A stretch of DNA of 64,000 bases, taken from assembly GCF_009650765.1 (NCBI RefSeq), contig NZ_CP045740.1, positions 1,736,001 through 1,800,000 of the forward strand. The letters are read 5' to 3'. The first letter of the stretch is position 1, and each line of letters starts with the position of its first letter. This document shows, in pieces, positions 52,565-61,851 of this stretch. The notes beneath the pieces were generated by a model, which was not told the origin of the DNA, did no database searches, and worked only from the letters and a program-made list of their open reading frames with translations. A program made the position numbers and the translations under genes. The DNA is from Streptomyces sp. SUK 48 (GTDB lineage Bacteria > Actinomycetota > Actinomycetes > Streptomycetales > Streptomycetaceae).

Positions 52565-53359
52565 GTGCCGACGTCGAGCGCCAGCACCCCCGAATCCGCC
52601 AAGGCCCCCGGCGGTGGCGGGGTCCAGTCCCTTGAGCGCGCCTTCGACCTGCTGGAACGGATGGCGGACGCGGGCGGCGAGGTCGGCCTGAGCGAACTGT
52701 CCGCGACCAGCGGGCTGCCGCTGCCCACCATCCACCGGCTGATGCGCACCCTGGTCGCCTGCGGCTATGTGCGCCAGCAGCCCAACCGGCGCTACGCCCT
52801 CGGCCCCCGGCTGATCCGGCTCGGCGAGTCGGCGTCCCGGCTGCTCGGCACCTGGGCGCGGCCGTACCTCGCGCGGCTCGTGGAGGAGACCGGCGAGACC
52901 GCGAACATGGCGCTGCTGGACGGCGACGAGATCGTGTACGTGGCACAGGTGCCCTCCAAGCACTCGATGCGGATGTTCACCGAGGTCGGCCGGCGGGTGC
53001 TGCCGCACTCCACGGGCGTGGGCAAGGCACTGCTGTCGGCGGTGCCGGACGACGAGGTGCGGGCGCTGCTCGGCCGTACCGGGATGCCCGCGGCGACGGA
53101 CCGGACCATCACCACGCCGGAGGGGTTCCTCGCGGCGCTGGCGGAGGTGCGGCAGCAGGGGTTCGCCGTGGACGACAACGAGCAGGAGATCGGGGTGCGC
53201 TGCCTCGCCGTGTGCGTACCGGACTCCCCCACGGCCGCGGCGATCTCCATCTCGGGCCCGGCGGGCCGGGTGACCGAGGACGCGACGGACAAGATCGTGC
53301 CGGTGCTCCAGCAGGTCGCGGTCGAGCTGTCCCGGTCGCTGGCGAGCTCCGGCGCGTAG
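52565..53359 (+). CDS. allR: IclR-family regulator of allantoin/glyoxylate metabolism (AllR-like)
   Basis: A 264-aa regulator: N-terminal winged helix (VQSLERAFDLLERMADAGG, then LSELSATSGLPLPTIHRLMR) and a C-terminal IclR effector domain (ETANMALLDGDEIVYVAQ, GRRVLPHSTGVGKALLS, EIGVRCLAVCV). It is divergent from allantoinase and 1.9 kb from malate synthase; in Streptomyces coelicolor the AllR protein represses such genes, with allantoin-pathway intermediates as effectors. Near-identical 15-bp sites precede its own gene and malate synthase. GTG 52565 has AAAGGAACG upstream. Confidence 0.92.
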   Translation: MPTSSASTPESAKAPGGGGVQSLERAFDLLERMADAGGEVGLSELSATSGLPLPTIHRLMRTLVACGYVRQQPNRRYALGPRLIRLGESASRLLGTWARPYLARLVEETGETANMALLDGDEIVYVAQVPSKHSMRMFTEVGRRVLPHSTGVGKALLSAVPDDEVRALLGRTGMPAATDRTITTPEGFLAALAEVRQQGFAVDDNEQEIGVRCLAVCVPDSPTAAAISISGPAGRVTEDATDKIVPVLQQVAVELSRSLASSGA

Positions 53360-53360
53360 C

Positions 53361-53948
53361 TTGCGCGAGCTGTTCGACGCCATCGCCCACACCGCGCGGC
53401 TCCGCGAGGTCGAGCGGCACAATAACGCCACCCCGGACCGCCGGGAGAGCGTCGCCGAGCACTCCTGGCACCTGGCGCTGGTCTGCTGGCTGCTGCACGG
53501 CGAGTTCGAGCGGGAGAGCGGCCGGTCGCTGGACCTCACCCGGATGATCAAGATGTGCCTGATGCACGACCTGGTGGAGATCGACACCGGTGATCCCTCC
53601 GCCTGGGCTCCCGGCGACCGGGCGGGGAAGGCGCGGGCGGAGGAGGCCGTCGCCCGGCGGCGGTTCGGCGCGCTGCCCGGTCCGCTCGCCGGGGAGTTCC
53701 TGGACCTGTGGCACGAGTACGAGGCGGGCGCCACCGCCGAGGCGCGGCTGGTGCGCGGGGTGGACCGGCTGAATCCGGCCCTGATGCGGCTGCTCACCGG
53801 CCAGGGCTGGCAGGACGTACCGGCCGGCCCCGAGGCGCTGGACCGGCTCCAGCTGCCCCGCGTGGGGGTGAGCGAGACGCTGACCGCGCTGTACGGCCGT
53901 ATCCGCGAACAGGCTCAGGAGCGGGGGCTGTTCGCGTCGGAGGGCTGA
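53361..53948 (+). CDS. HD-domain phosphohydrolase (YfbR-like)
   Basis: A 195-aa HD-superfamily protein. Metal ligands are visible as ESVAEHSWHLALVCW (His), MCLMHDLVEIDTGD (the HD pair and a further Asp) and LVRGVDRLNPALM (Asp). The nearest described group is 5'-nucleotidases/deoxynucleotidases of the YfbR/HDDC2 type. A TTG start two bases after the allR stop indicates cotranscription with the regulator. A role in purine or nucleotide turnover fits the context. Confidence 0.88.
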   Translation: MRELFDAIAHTARLREVERHNNATPDRRESVAEHSWHLALVCWLLHGEFERESGRSLDLTRMIKMCLMHDLVEIDTGDPSAWAPGDRAGKARAEEAVARRRFGALPGPLAGEFLDLWHEYEAGATAEARLVRGVDRLNPALMRLLTGQGWQDVPAGPEALDRLQLPRVGVSETLTALYGRIREQAQERGLFASEG

Positions 53949-54259
53949 TCCGGGCGGGGCAGCGGCTCCCGGCTCCGCCGGGCGGGTTCCCCGAACAGAT
54001 CCACCGCCGCCCTGACCTCCCGCAGGCCCCCGGACAGGGCGCTCATCGAGCCGATGGCGCCCGCGAGCAGCAGCAGGGAGCCGCGCAGCCGGGGTATCTC
54101 CGGGAAGCCGCCGGAGGTCATGGCGGCGAGCGCCGCCAGCTCCTCCTCCGCTGTCGCCCGGTCCGGGAAGTCCGTGCGCAGGGCGGCCAGTTCACGGCGT
54201 AAGCGGGCCACCGCCGTACGCAGCTCCGTCACCCTCGGGTCCTCTTCACCGCCGGTCAC
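53915..54259 (-). CDS. Small hypothetical protein (DUF5955-like)
   Basis: A 114-aa mostly helical protein from GTG 54259: TELRTAVARLRRELAALRTD, EEELAALAAMTSGG, then a hydrophobic helix SLLLLAGAIGSMSALSGGL and a tail. I associate it with DUF5955 from memory. It overlaps the HD gene's 3' end by 34 bases in convergent orientation. Function unknown. Confidence 0.65.
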   Translation of the reverse strand: MTGGEEDPRVTELRTAVARLRRELAALRTDFPDRATAEEELAALAAMTSGGFPEIPRLRGSLLLLAGAIGSMSALSGGLREVRAAVDLFGEPARRSREPLPRPDQPSDANSPRS

Positions 54260-54419
54260 CGGCCTGTGCCCCAAGCTCCGCAAAGCAGCCCTCCCCAGGC
54301 AGCCACGCCGTCGTGCGCGGGTCAGTAAACGCCACCCGGCCCGGCGAGCGCCATGGGGCATGCCGAAATTCAGCCCCCGGAATCCTGAAAGCCGGGCCGC
54401 CGTCGGGTATGCAGGAGCC

Positions 54420-55028
54420 ATGAGTGACATCGAGGACCCCACCGCCCGGGTCGCCGGGCTCGTGCTGGCCGCCGGGGGCGGCAGACGGCTCGGCGGACGG
54501 CCCAAGGCGCTGCTGGAACACCGGGGGCGGCCCCTGGTCGAGCACGCGGTCGGGGTGCTCCGGGCGGCCGGGGCGGGGCGCATCCATGTCGTGCTGGGCG
54601 CGCGCGCCGAGGAGGTGCGCGAGCGGGCGGACCTGGCCGGCTGCGTCCTGGTCGACAACCCGCGCTGGGCCGAGGGCATGGGCTCCTCGCTGCGCGCGGG
54701 ACTCGCCGCGCTCGCCCGGACCGACGCACGGGCGGCCCTGGTCCTGCTGGTCGACCAGCCGGGCATCGGAGCCGAGGCGGTGGCGCGGGTCCTTGGGGCG
54801 TACGACGGCGAGAACGCGCTGGTCTCCGCCGCGTACGACGGGACGCGCGGGCATCCCGTGCTGTTCGGGTCGGCCCACTGGGCGGGGATCGCGGAGGCCG
54901 CCACCGGGGACCGGGGCGCCCGCGCCTATCTGAAGGCCCACGCGGGGGCCGTCCGGCTGGTGGAGTGCGCGGATGTGGCGCGGCCGTACGACATCGACAC
55001 CGAGGCCGACCTGAGCCACCTCGAATGA
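54420..55028 (+). CDS. MobA-like NTP transferase (molybdenum cofactor cytidylyl/guanylyltransferase type)
   Basis: A 202-aa nucleotidyltransferase fold. The signature VLAAGGGRRLGGRPKALLEH binds the NTP; VLLVDQPGIGAEAV holds the metal-binding Asp. The MocA/MobA-like group makes dinucleotide forms of molybdopterin for hydroxylases such as xanthine dehydrogenase, which would suit the purine-catabolic neighbourhood, although no xdh gene is in the window. Sugar-nucleotide or lipid-precursor synthesis cannot be excluded. Confidence 0.85.
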   Translation: MSDIEDPTARVAGLVLAAGGGRRLGGRPKALLEHRGRPLVEHAVGVLRAAGAGRIHVVLGARAEEVRERADLAGCVLVDNPRWAEGMGSSLRAGLAALARTDARAALVLLVDQPGIGAEAVARVLGAYDGENALVSAAYDGTRGHPVLFGSAHWAGIAEAATGDRGARAYLKAHAGAVRLVECADVARPYDIDTEADLSHLE

Positions 55029-55141
55029 GCCGACCTGAGGCACCTCGGATGAACGGGGCGGGTGTCGCCGGCCGGGTTCGGTGGCACCCGGCGTCAGCAT
55101 GCCTCGACTCGGAGAATCTCGACATCAACACACCATTGAAG

Positions 55142-55156
55142 TTCCACAATGAGGAA
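55142..55156. promoter_or_regulatory. AllR-like operator upstream of malate synthase
   Basis: TTCCACAATGAGGAA, 104 bases before the malate synthase start, matches 13 of 15 bases of the site at 52453. It is flanked by AT-rich sequence likely to contain the promoter. Confidence 0.75.
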
Positions 55157-55259
55157 ACTAGTATCCACTGATCAGAAGCGTCCGACCGCACAGCGGACGC
55201 GATTCATCCCTTTCGTGCCGCTTGGCACGTGGTGCCACCGCTGAAGGAAGTGACAGCTC

Positions 55260-56885
<1,626 letters not shown>

Positions 56886-56900
56886 GCCCCAAGGGGTCCC

Positions 56901-56932
56901 GGGTGGCTCAGGGTTCCGGCCCTGGGCCACCC
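56901..56932. terminator. Terminator between malate synthase and the minus-strand operon
   Basis: GGGTGGCTCAGGG and CCCTGGGCCACCC (one mismatch) form a 13-bp stem with a six-base loop between convergent genes, followed by GCGTTTT on the plus strand. Confidence 0.75.
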
Positions 56933-56951
56933 CTCGCGTTTTCCGGGCCCG

Positions 56952-57866
56952 TCAGCGCAGGTGGACCGCGCCGTCGTGCTCCACGGCCGGCTTGCCGTGC
57001 AGATCGGGGACCTGCTTCAGCCAGTCCGGGCGGCCCGCCTGGGTACGGGCGGCGCGGGCGGCGTCCTCGGCGGCGACCTGTTCGCGGCTCGGGAACTCGG
57101 TGGGCAGCCACTCGGCGGACCGCCGCGCCCGGGCCAGCAGATGGCCGACGTAGGCGTCCCGTACGTCGTCGGGGGTGGCGAACCCGGCGTCCTCGGCCAG
57201 CCAGGCGTCCGGCACCTCGGCGACGATCGCGCGCAGCAGCTCTTCCGTGACGCGCGGGGCGAGGGCGGCGTCGGCGGCGCGGACGTCGGGGCCGTACGGG
57301 CCGAGGGCGTGGTGGCGGAAGTCGTACCGCTTGCCCGGGGCCGTGGTGTCCCAGCGGTGGTGGAAGACGAGGGCGGCGCCGTGGTCGATGAGCCACAGCC
57401 GGGGCGGGGCGGTGCCGAGGGTGGGCCACACCATCAGGTTGGAGCTGTGCACGGTGCGGTCGACGTTGACGGTCAGCGCGTCCAGCCACACCACGCGGCC
57501 GGCCTCCAGCGGGTCCACGGGGAAGTCGCGGGCCAGCTCCGGGGTGAGGTCGTGGGCGCCCGGCAGATAGTCCATGCCGAGGTTCACCCCCGCGCTGGCG
57601 CTGTGCAGGTCGCGCACCTCCTGGTGCGGCTCCGCGTCGGCGACGGCCGGGTCGAAGTGCACGAGGACCAGCTCGGGGAAGCGCAGCCCGAGCGCGCGGG
57701 CCAGCTCGCCGACGATCACCTCCGCGACCAGCGCCTTGTGCCCCTGTGCCGAACCGGTGAACTTGACGACGTACGTGCCCAGGTCGTCGGCCTCGACGAT
57801 CCCGGGGACCGAGCCGCCCGAGCGCAGGGGCTCGACATAACGGGTCGCGGTGACCTCTCTCAGCAT
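56952..57866 (-). CDS. HipA-like kinase-fold protein
   Basis: A 304-aa protein resembling stand-alone HipA-family/PI-kinase-like proteins. The N-terminal lobe has YVVKFTGSAQGHKALVAEVI with a likely ATP-binding Lys; the catalytic region reads WLDALTVNVDRTVHSSNLMVW (cut here at WLDALTVNVDRT and HSSNLMVW) and the metal-binding part is LWLIDHGAALVFHH. No HipB-like antitoxin adjoins it, so a toxin role is not supported. Its start overlaps the PPTase stop by seven bases, placing it last in the 64-57 kb operon. Substrate unknown. Confidence 0.8.
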   Translation of the reverse strand: MLREVTATRYVEPLRSGGSVPGIVEADDLGTYVVKFTGSAQGHKALVAEVIVGELARALGLRFPELVLVHFDPAVADAEPHQEVRDLHSASAGVNLGMDYLPGAHDLTPELARDFPVDPLEAGRVVWLDALTVNVDRTVHSSNLMVWPTLGTAPPRLWLIDHGAALVFHHRWDTTAPGKRYDFRHHALGPYGPDVRAADAALAPRVTEELLRAIVAEVPDAWLAEDAGFATPDDVRDAYVGHLLARARRSAEWLPTEFPSREQVAAEDAARAARTQAGRPDWLKQVPDLHGKPAVEHDGAVHLR

Positions 57867-58738
57867 GTCCCTACGTCACCAGCCTCGTCCGCCCTGCGTG
57901 CCACGTGGTGAGCATAGACCGAGGGTGCTGCGCCGGGGTGATCCGCCAGGGTCATCCGCCGGGGTGAGGGGAAGCGGCCGGTGACGCGGTTCGGGCGGAC
58001 GGCGGTGGCGGTCATCGGGCCGCGCGTCGCCACCGAGGCGACGTAGCCGCGGTCCACCGGGACGTCCCGGAAGTGCCAGTCGACCCTGGGCCGCGGGCCG
58101 TCCGGGGTGCCCAGGCCGATGTAGTCCGTGGCGGGGTCGCGGCCGAGGCCGGTGCCGAGGCCCTTCAGGTACGCCTCCTTCCGCGTCCACAGCCGGGCGA
58201 CGGCCCGCGCGCGCCGGGCCGGGTCCAGGGCCCGCGCCTCCCGCTGCTCGTCGGGGTGCAGCATCAGGGCCAGCTCGCCGCTCCCCTCGATGCCGGGGAC
58301 CAGCTCCACGTCCACCCCGACCGGCTCTCCCGCGACACCGATCAGCACCAGGTCGCCGCGGTGGGAGAGCGAGAAGTGGAGGTCGCCGGGGAAGCCGAGG
58401 AGGGCGGGGCGGCCATGGGGTCCGCCGCAGCAGGGGCAGGTCTCGCGGGCGTAGCGGATGTCCGCCGGCGCCACCCCCAGGTAGGACCCCAGTACCGCGC
58501 GCAGCGTGCCGTGCGCCGCCGTGAAGCGGGCGCGGTCGGCGGGCCTGGCGAAGGACGCGGCCCGCTCGCGTTCGGACGCGTCCAGCGCGGCGGCGTCCAG
58601 GGCGGCCTCCGGGGTGTCGGACAGCCGGAGCAGCCACAGCTCGGGGGAGCCCGCCGACGGGAGGCCGCGCCGTAGGGGCTGCGGAATGGATTCCACTGGA
58701 CTGCTCCCGGCCGTGGAGGGGGTGTCGGACATGTTCAT
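57860..58738 (-). CDS. 4'-phosphopantetheinyl transferase (Sfp type)
   Basis: A 292-aa PPTase. Core motifs are FSLSHRGDLVLIGVAGEPVG followed by VDVE (metal-binding Asp/Glu) and WTRKEAYLKGLG. Sfp-type enzymes are usually ~230 aa; extra length is at both ends. It loads CoA-derived arms on carrier proteins of NRPS/PKS systems. Its position in the operon implies a carrier-protein-dependent product encoded beyond the window. Start ATG 58738 or 58732; a nine-G run lies between it and the MFS stop. Confidence 0.9.
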   Translation of the reverse strand: MNMSDTPSTAGSSPVESIPQPLRRGLPSAGSPELWLLRLSDTPEAALDAAALDASERERAASFARPADRARFTAAHGTLRAVLGSYLGVAPADIRYARETCPCCGGPHGRPALLGFPGDLHFSLSHRGDLVLIGVAGEPVGVDVELVPGIEGSGELALMLHPDEQREARALDPARRARAVARLWTRKEAYLKGLGTGLGRDPATDYIGLGTPDGPRPRVDWHFRDVPVDRGYVASVATRGPMTATAVRPNRVTGRFPSPRRMTLADHPGAAPSVYAHHVARRADEAGDVGTC

Positions 58739-58756
58739 GCGGGGCGGGGGGGGGCG

Positions 58757-60148
58757 TCACATCGCGGGTGCCGGGGCCGGGGCTGTGGTCGGGGCCGAGG
58801 CTGTGGCCGTATGCACCGGCGGTGCCGGTGTCTCCGGGGCGTCGGTGGGGTCGGGCGCTGGGGTGGTGGGCAGGTCGCGGCGGCCGGCAAGGGGCTTCGC
58901 CAGCAGCAGCAGGCTGCTGACGGCGAGGCCCGAGGTCAGCAGCCACAGCGTCGGCCGCAGCCCGATGGCCGTACCGAGCGCTCCGCCGAGCAGCGCGCCG
59001 ACCGGCACCGATCCGTAGTTGGCGACGGAGTAGCTCGCCGTGATCCGGCCGAGGAGTTCGGGCGGGCAGTACGTCTGCCGGAACGCGCCCTGGATGACGC
59101 TGCCGCAGACCACGCCCACCGACAGGCCCGCGAGGCCAAGCGCCAGGAGCACGGCCCGCGCGCCCGCGCCCGCCAGCGGGATCAGCAGCCCGAGGGGGGC
59201 GGTGACGAGTTTGCACAGCAGCATGCCGCGGGCCGTGCCGAAGCGCCGGGCCATCGGGTTCGCGGCGAGGGCGCCGAGGAAGCCGCCCACCCCGCCCGCC
59301 GCGAGCAGCCAGCCCACCGCGCCCTCGCCGACGCCCAGTTCACGCACCAGGAAGACGGTGAGGATGGCCTGGCATCCGGTCAGCAGCAGATTGGTGACCG
59401 AACCGTAGACCGTGAGCACCCGGAGGTAGGGGTCGCGCAGGGTGTAGCGCAGGCCCTCCCGGATCTCCGCGCGCAGCCCGGAACGTACCCGGGGCTTCTC
59501 CACACGCGGTTCGCGGCCGCGGACGGCGAGCAGGGCCAGGGTGGAGACCAGGAAGCTCGCCCCGTCGGCCAGCAGTCCGTTCACCGCGCCGAGGGCCCCC
59601 GCCAGCAGGCCGCCGGCGCCCAGACCGCCCAGCTGTGCCACCGACTCGCTGCCCTGGAGCTTGGCGTTGGCCGCGGACAGGTCCTTCTTGGCCACGACGG
59701 TCGGCAGATAGACGCGGTACGCCACGGAGAACAGGACGCTCGCACAGCCGGTCAGCAGGGCCACGGCCAGCAGCTGCGCCATGGTGAGGACACCGCACCA
59801 GGCGGCGACGGGGACGCTGGCCAGCAGCACCAGCGAGACCAGGTTGCAGGCGATCATCAGCGGGCGCCGGCGCACCCGGTCCACCCAGGCGCCCGCCGAC
59901 AGCCCGAAGAGCAGCCACGGCAGCCAGGCGGCGGCCGCCAGCATGCTCACCCACAGCGTGTCGGCGCGCAGGGTCACCACGGCCACCAGGGGCATGGCGA
60001 CGCCGGAGATGCTGCTGCCGAATTTGCTGACGGTCTCCCCGCCCCACAGGAGCCGGAAGTCGTGCCGTCTCCCCGGCCCGCGCCCCTCCCTGTCTCCGCC
60101 CACCCCGTCCACTTCGCTCTGTTCGCTCTCTTCGCTCTCTTCGTTCAC
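58757..60148 (-). CDS. MFS exporter of the second biosynthetic operon
   Basis: A 463-aa transporter with about twelve transmembrane helices. Typical blocks are FGLSAGAWVDRVRRRPLMIA in the first half and GRITASYSVANYGSVPVG in the second. It resembles the MFS_3/secretion effector group seen in antibiotic and siderophore clusters. The last ~35 residues are a Pro/Ala/Thr-rich tail. The ATG (60148) overlaps the lyase stop (ATGA). Likely exports the operon product. Confidence 0.92.
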   Translation of the reverse strand: MNEESEESEQSEVDGVGGDREGRGPGRRHDFRLLWGGETVSKFGSSISGVAMPLVAVVTLRADTLWVSMLAAAAWLPWLLFGLSAGAWVDRVRRRPLMIACNLVSLVLLASVPVAAWCGVLTMAQLLAVALLTGCASVLFSVAYRVYLPTVVAKKDLSAANAKLQGSESVAQLGGLGAGGLLAGALGAVNGLLADGASFLVSTLALLAVRGREPRVEKPRVRSGLRAEIREGLRYTLRDPYLRVLTVYGSVTNLLLTGCQAILTVFLVRELGVGEGAVGWLLAAGGVGGFLGALAANPMARRFGTARGMLLCKLVTAPLGLLIPLAGAGARAVLLALGLAGLSVGVVCGSVIQGAFRQTYCPPELLGRITASYSVANYGSVPVGALLGGALGTAIGLRPTLWLLTSGLAVSSLLLLAKPLAGRRDLPTTPAPDPTDAPETPAPPVHTATASAPTTAPAPAPAM

Positions 60149-61851
60149 GGCGACTCGACCATCCCCCGCACCGTCGCGGTGAGCCGGTCGGCCGCGCGCG
60201 TCCAGCGCGTCCTGCGGGCCGTCGCCTCGCTCTGCAACCGTTCGAGTTCCGCGGTGAGCCGCCGCAGGGCCACCTCGGCCGAGGCCGCGCCGGGGCCCCC
60301 GCCGTAGGAGCAGGCGGCGGCGACGTCCGCGGGGTCCAGCCAGGACGAGCCGTCACCCGGTGCGAGAGCGTCGACCTCGGGCCGGCCGCGACCGGCCTCG
60401 GTCAGCGAGACCCCCCGTCCCAGGGCCGACAGCACGGTCTCCCCCACCAGATGGTGGGCCTTGCGGAACGGCATGCCGTCCAGCACCAGGGACTCCGCCA
60501 GATAGGTCGCCGTGGTGAAGCCCCCGACGGCCCGCTCCTCCATCCGCTCGCGCTCCGGTTCCGCGCCCGCCACCACCAGCCGCAGCAGGGTGACCGCGTC
60601 CAGGGTGCCGGCGAGGCCCGGCCACAGGTGGCGTACCGACTCCGTGCCCACCGCGATGGCGTTGGTGAAGCCCGCCGTGCTCATCGCCGTGGAGGCGGCG
60701 ACGAAGCTGCCGAGGGCGGCGCTCGACCGGCCCTGGATGTGCTCCAGCAGGAACGGGTTGCGCTTCTGCGGCATCATCGAGCTGGAGCCGACCAGGTCGT
60801 CGGCCATCCGCAGCAGCCCGGACTCCTCCGACGTCCAGGTGCTCAGATCCCGGGCGACCCGGGCCATCGTCACCCCGAGGGTGGAGCAGGCGGCGAGCAG
60901 GCGGAGCACGAAGTCCCGGGAGGCGACCGCGTCGACCGAGTTCAGCGCGGCGCCGGTGAAGCCCAGCAGTTCGGCCGTGCGGTGCGGGTCGATGCGGACC
61001 GAGGTGCCGCCGACGGCACCGGCCCCGAGCGGGTTGACGTCGATCTCCCGGCCCGCCTCCAGCAGCGCCTCCAGGCTCCGCAGCACCGAAGTGGCCACGC
61101 CGGTCAGGTAGTGCCCGTAGGTGATCGGCACGGCGGGCTGGCCGTGGGTGTACGCGGGCATGGTGACGTCGCGGTACACATCGGCCGCGGCCAGCAGGAT
61201 GTCGGCCAACTCGGCGACCTCGGCTAGGAGTTCGCCGTACGGTCCGCGGGTCTTCAGCCGTACGGTCGTCGCGTTGAGGTCGTTGCGGGACCGCCCGGTG
61301 TGCAGGACACCGCCGATCCGCTCGCCGAGCCGCTCCACCAGCCTGCCCTCGTAGGCCAGGTAGACGCCGCGGGGCATGGGCATGCCGCGCAGGTCGGCGA
61401 AGTCGTCGGCACGCAGGGCCAGGATGGTGTCCAGCAGGACCGCGACCCGGCCGGTGTCCACGATGCCGCGCTCGGCCAGCATGACCAGGTGGGCCAGGTC
61501 CACCTCGCTGATCAGGCGCAGCTCCTGGACCAGTCCGTCCCGGCCGGAGCCGGAGTCCGGCAGGTACTGGTCATACACGATCCGGTGCGCCTCGCCGTTG
61601 AGCGTGGTCCGCAGCCGGCCGGTGTCGGCCCCGTCGCGGACAGCCCCGTCGCGGACGGCCGTGTCGCGGACGGCCGTGTCACGGACAGCCGTGTCACGGA
61701 CAGCCGTGTCACGGACAGCCGTGTCACGGACAGCCGTGTCACGGACAGCCGTGTCACGGACAGCCGTGTCACGGACAGCCGTGTCGCGGACGGCCGTGTC
61801 GGCTCGGCGGGTGATGGCGCCCAGGGCGTCGATGGCGTCGATGGCGCTCAT
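60145..61851 (-). CDS. Argininosuccinate lyase-like enzyme with repeat-bearing N-terminus
   Basis: A 568-aa fumarate/aspartase-superfamily lyase. The catalytic core from residue ~80 has LHTGRSRNDLNATTVRLKT, YTHGQPAVPITYGHYL with the His, and the signature GSSMMPQKRNPFLLEH with the mobile Ser loop. Family members are ~460-500 aa; the extra ~75 residues are ten DTAVR pentapeptides plus two degenerate ones. It should eliminate fumarate from an N-succinyl-type adduct. Since it sits with an ATP-grasp ligase and a cysteine-synthase-like enzyme, it is unlikely to be the housekeeping ArgH. Start ATG 61851 overlaps the ATP-grasp stop; the true start could be after the repeats, but none has a better ribosome site. 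Confidence 0.88.
   Translation of the reverse strand: MSAIDAIDALGAITRRADTAVRDTAVRDTAVRDTAVRDTAVRDTAVRDTAVRDTAVRDTAVRDTAVRDGAVRDGADTGRLRTTLNGEAHRIVYDQYLPDSGSGRDGLVQELRLISEVDLAHLVMLAERGIVDTGRVAVLLDTILALRADDFADLRGMPMPRGVYLAYEGRLVERLGERIGGVLHTGRSRNDLNATTVRLKTRGPYGELLAEVAELADILLAAADVYRDVTMPAYTHGQPAVPITYGHYLTGVATSVLRSLEALLEAGREIDVNPLGAGAVGGTSVRIDPHRTAELLGFTGAALNSVDAVASRDFVLRLLAACSTLGVTMARVARDLSTWTSEESGLLRMADDLVGSSSMMPQKRNPFLLEHIQGRSSAALGSFVAASTAMSTAGFTNAIAVGTESVRHLWPGLAGTLDAVTLLRLVVAGAEPERERMEERAVGGFTTATYLAESLVLDGMPFRKAHHLVGETVLSALGRGVSLTEAGRGRPEVDALAPGDGSSWLDPADVAAACSYGGGPGAASAEVALRRLTAELERLQSEATARRTRWTRAADRLTATVRGMVESP
61632..61800. repeat. 15-bp tandem repeat inside the lyase gene
   Basis: About eleven copies of a 15-base unit (GACACGGCTGTCCGT on the coding strand), seven of them identical, keep the reading frame and encode DTAVR. 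Flanking copies carry G/C substitutions. Copy number could change by slippage without breaking the frame. Confidence 0.95.

Noticed and set aside
56952..57866. HipBA toxin-antitoxin system
   Set aside because: The HipA-like protein has no adjacent XRE-type HipB and is the last gene of a biosynthetic-looking operon.
61632..61800. CRISPR-like array
   Set aside because: The units are contiguous 15-base tandem copies without spacers and are in frame with the lyase; no cas genes are near.
60145..61851. Housekeeping argininosuccinate lyase (argH)
   Set aside because: No arginine genes adjoin; the gene is coupled to an ATP-grasp ligase and an exporter and has an anomalous N-terminus, so a specialised role is preferred.
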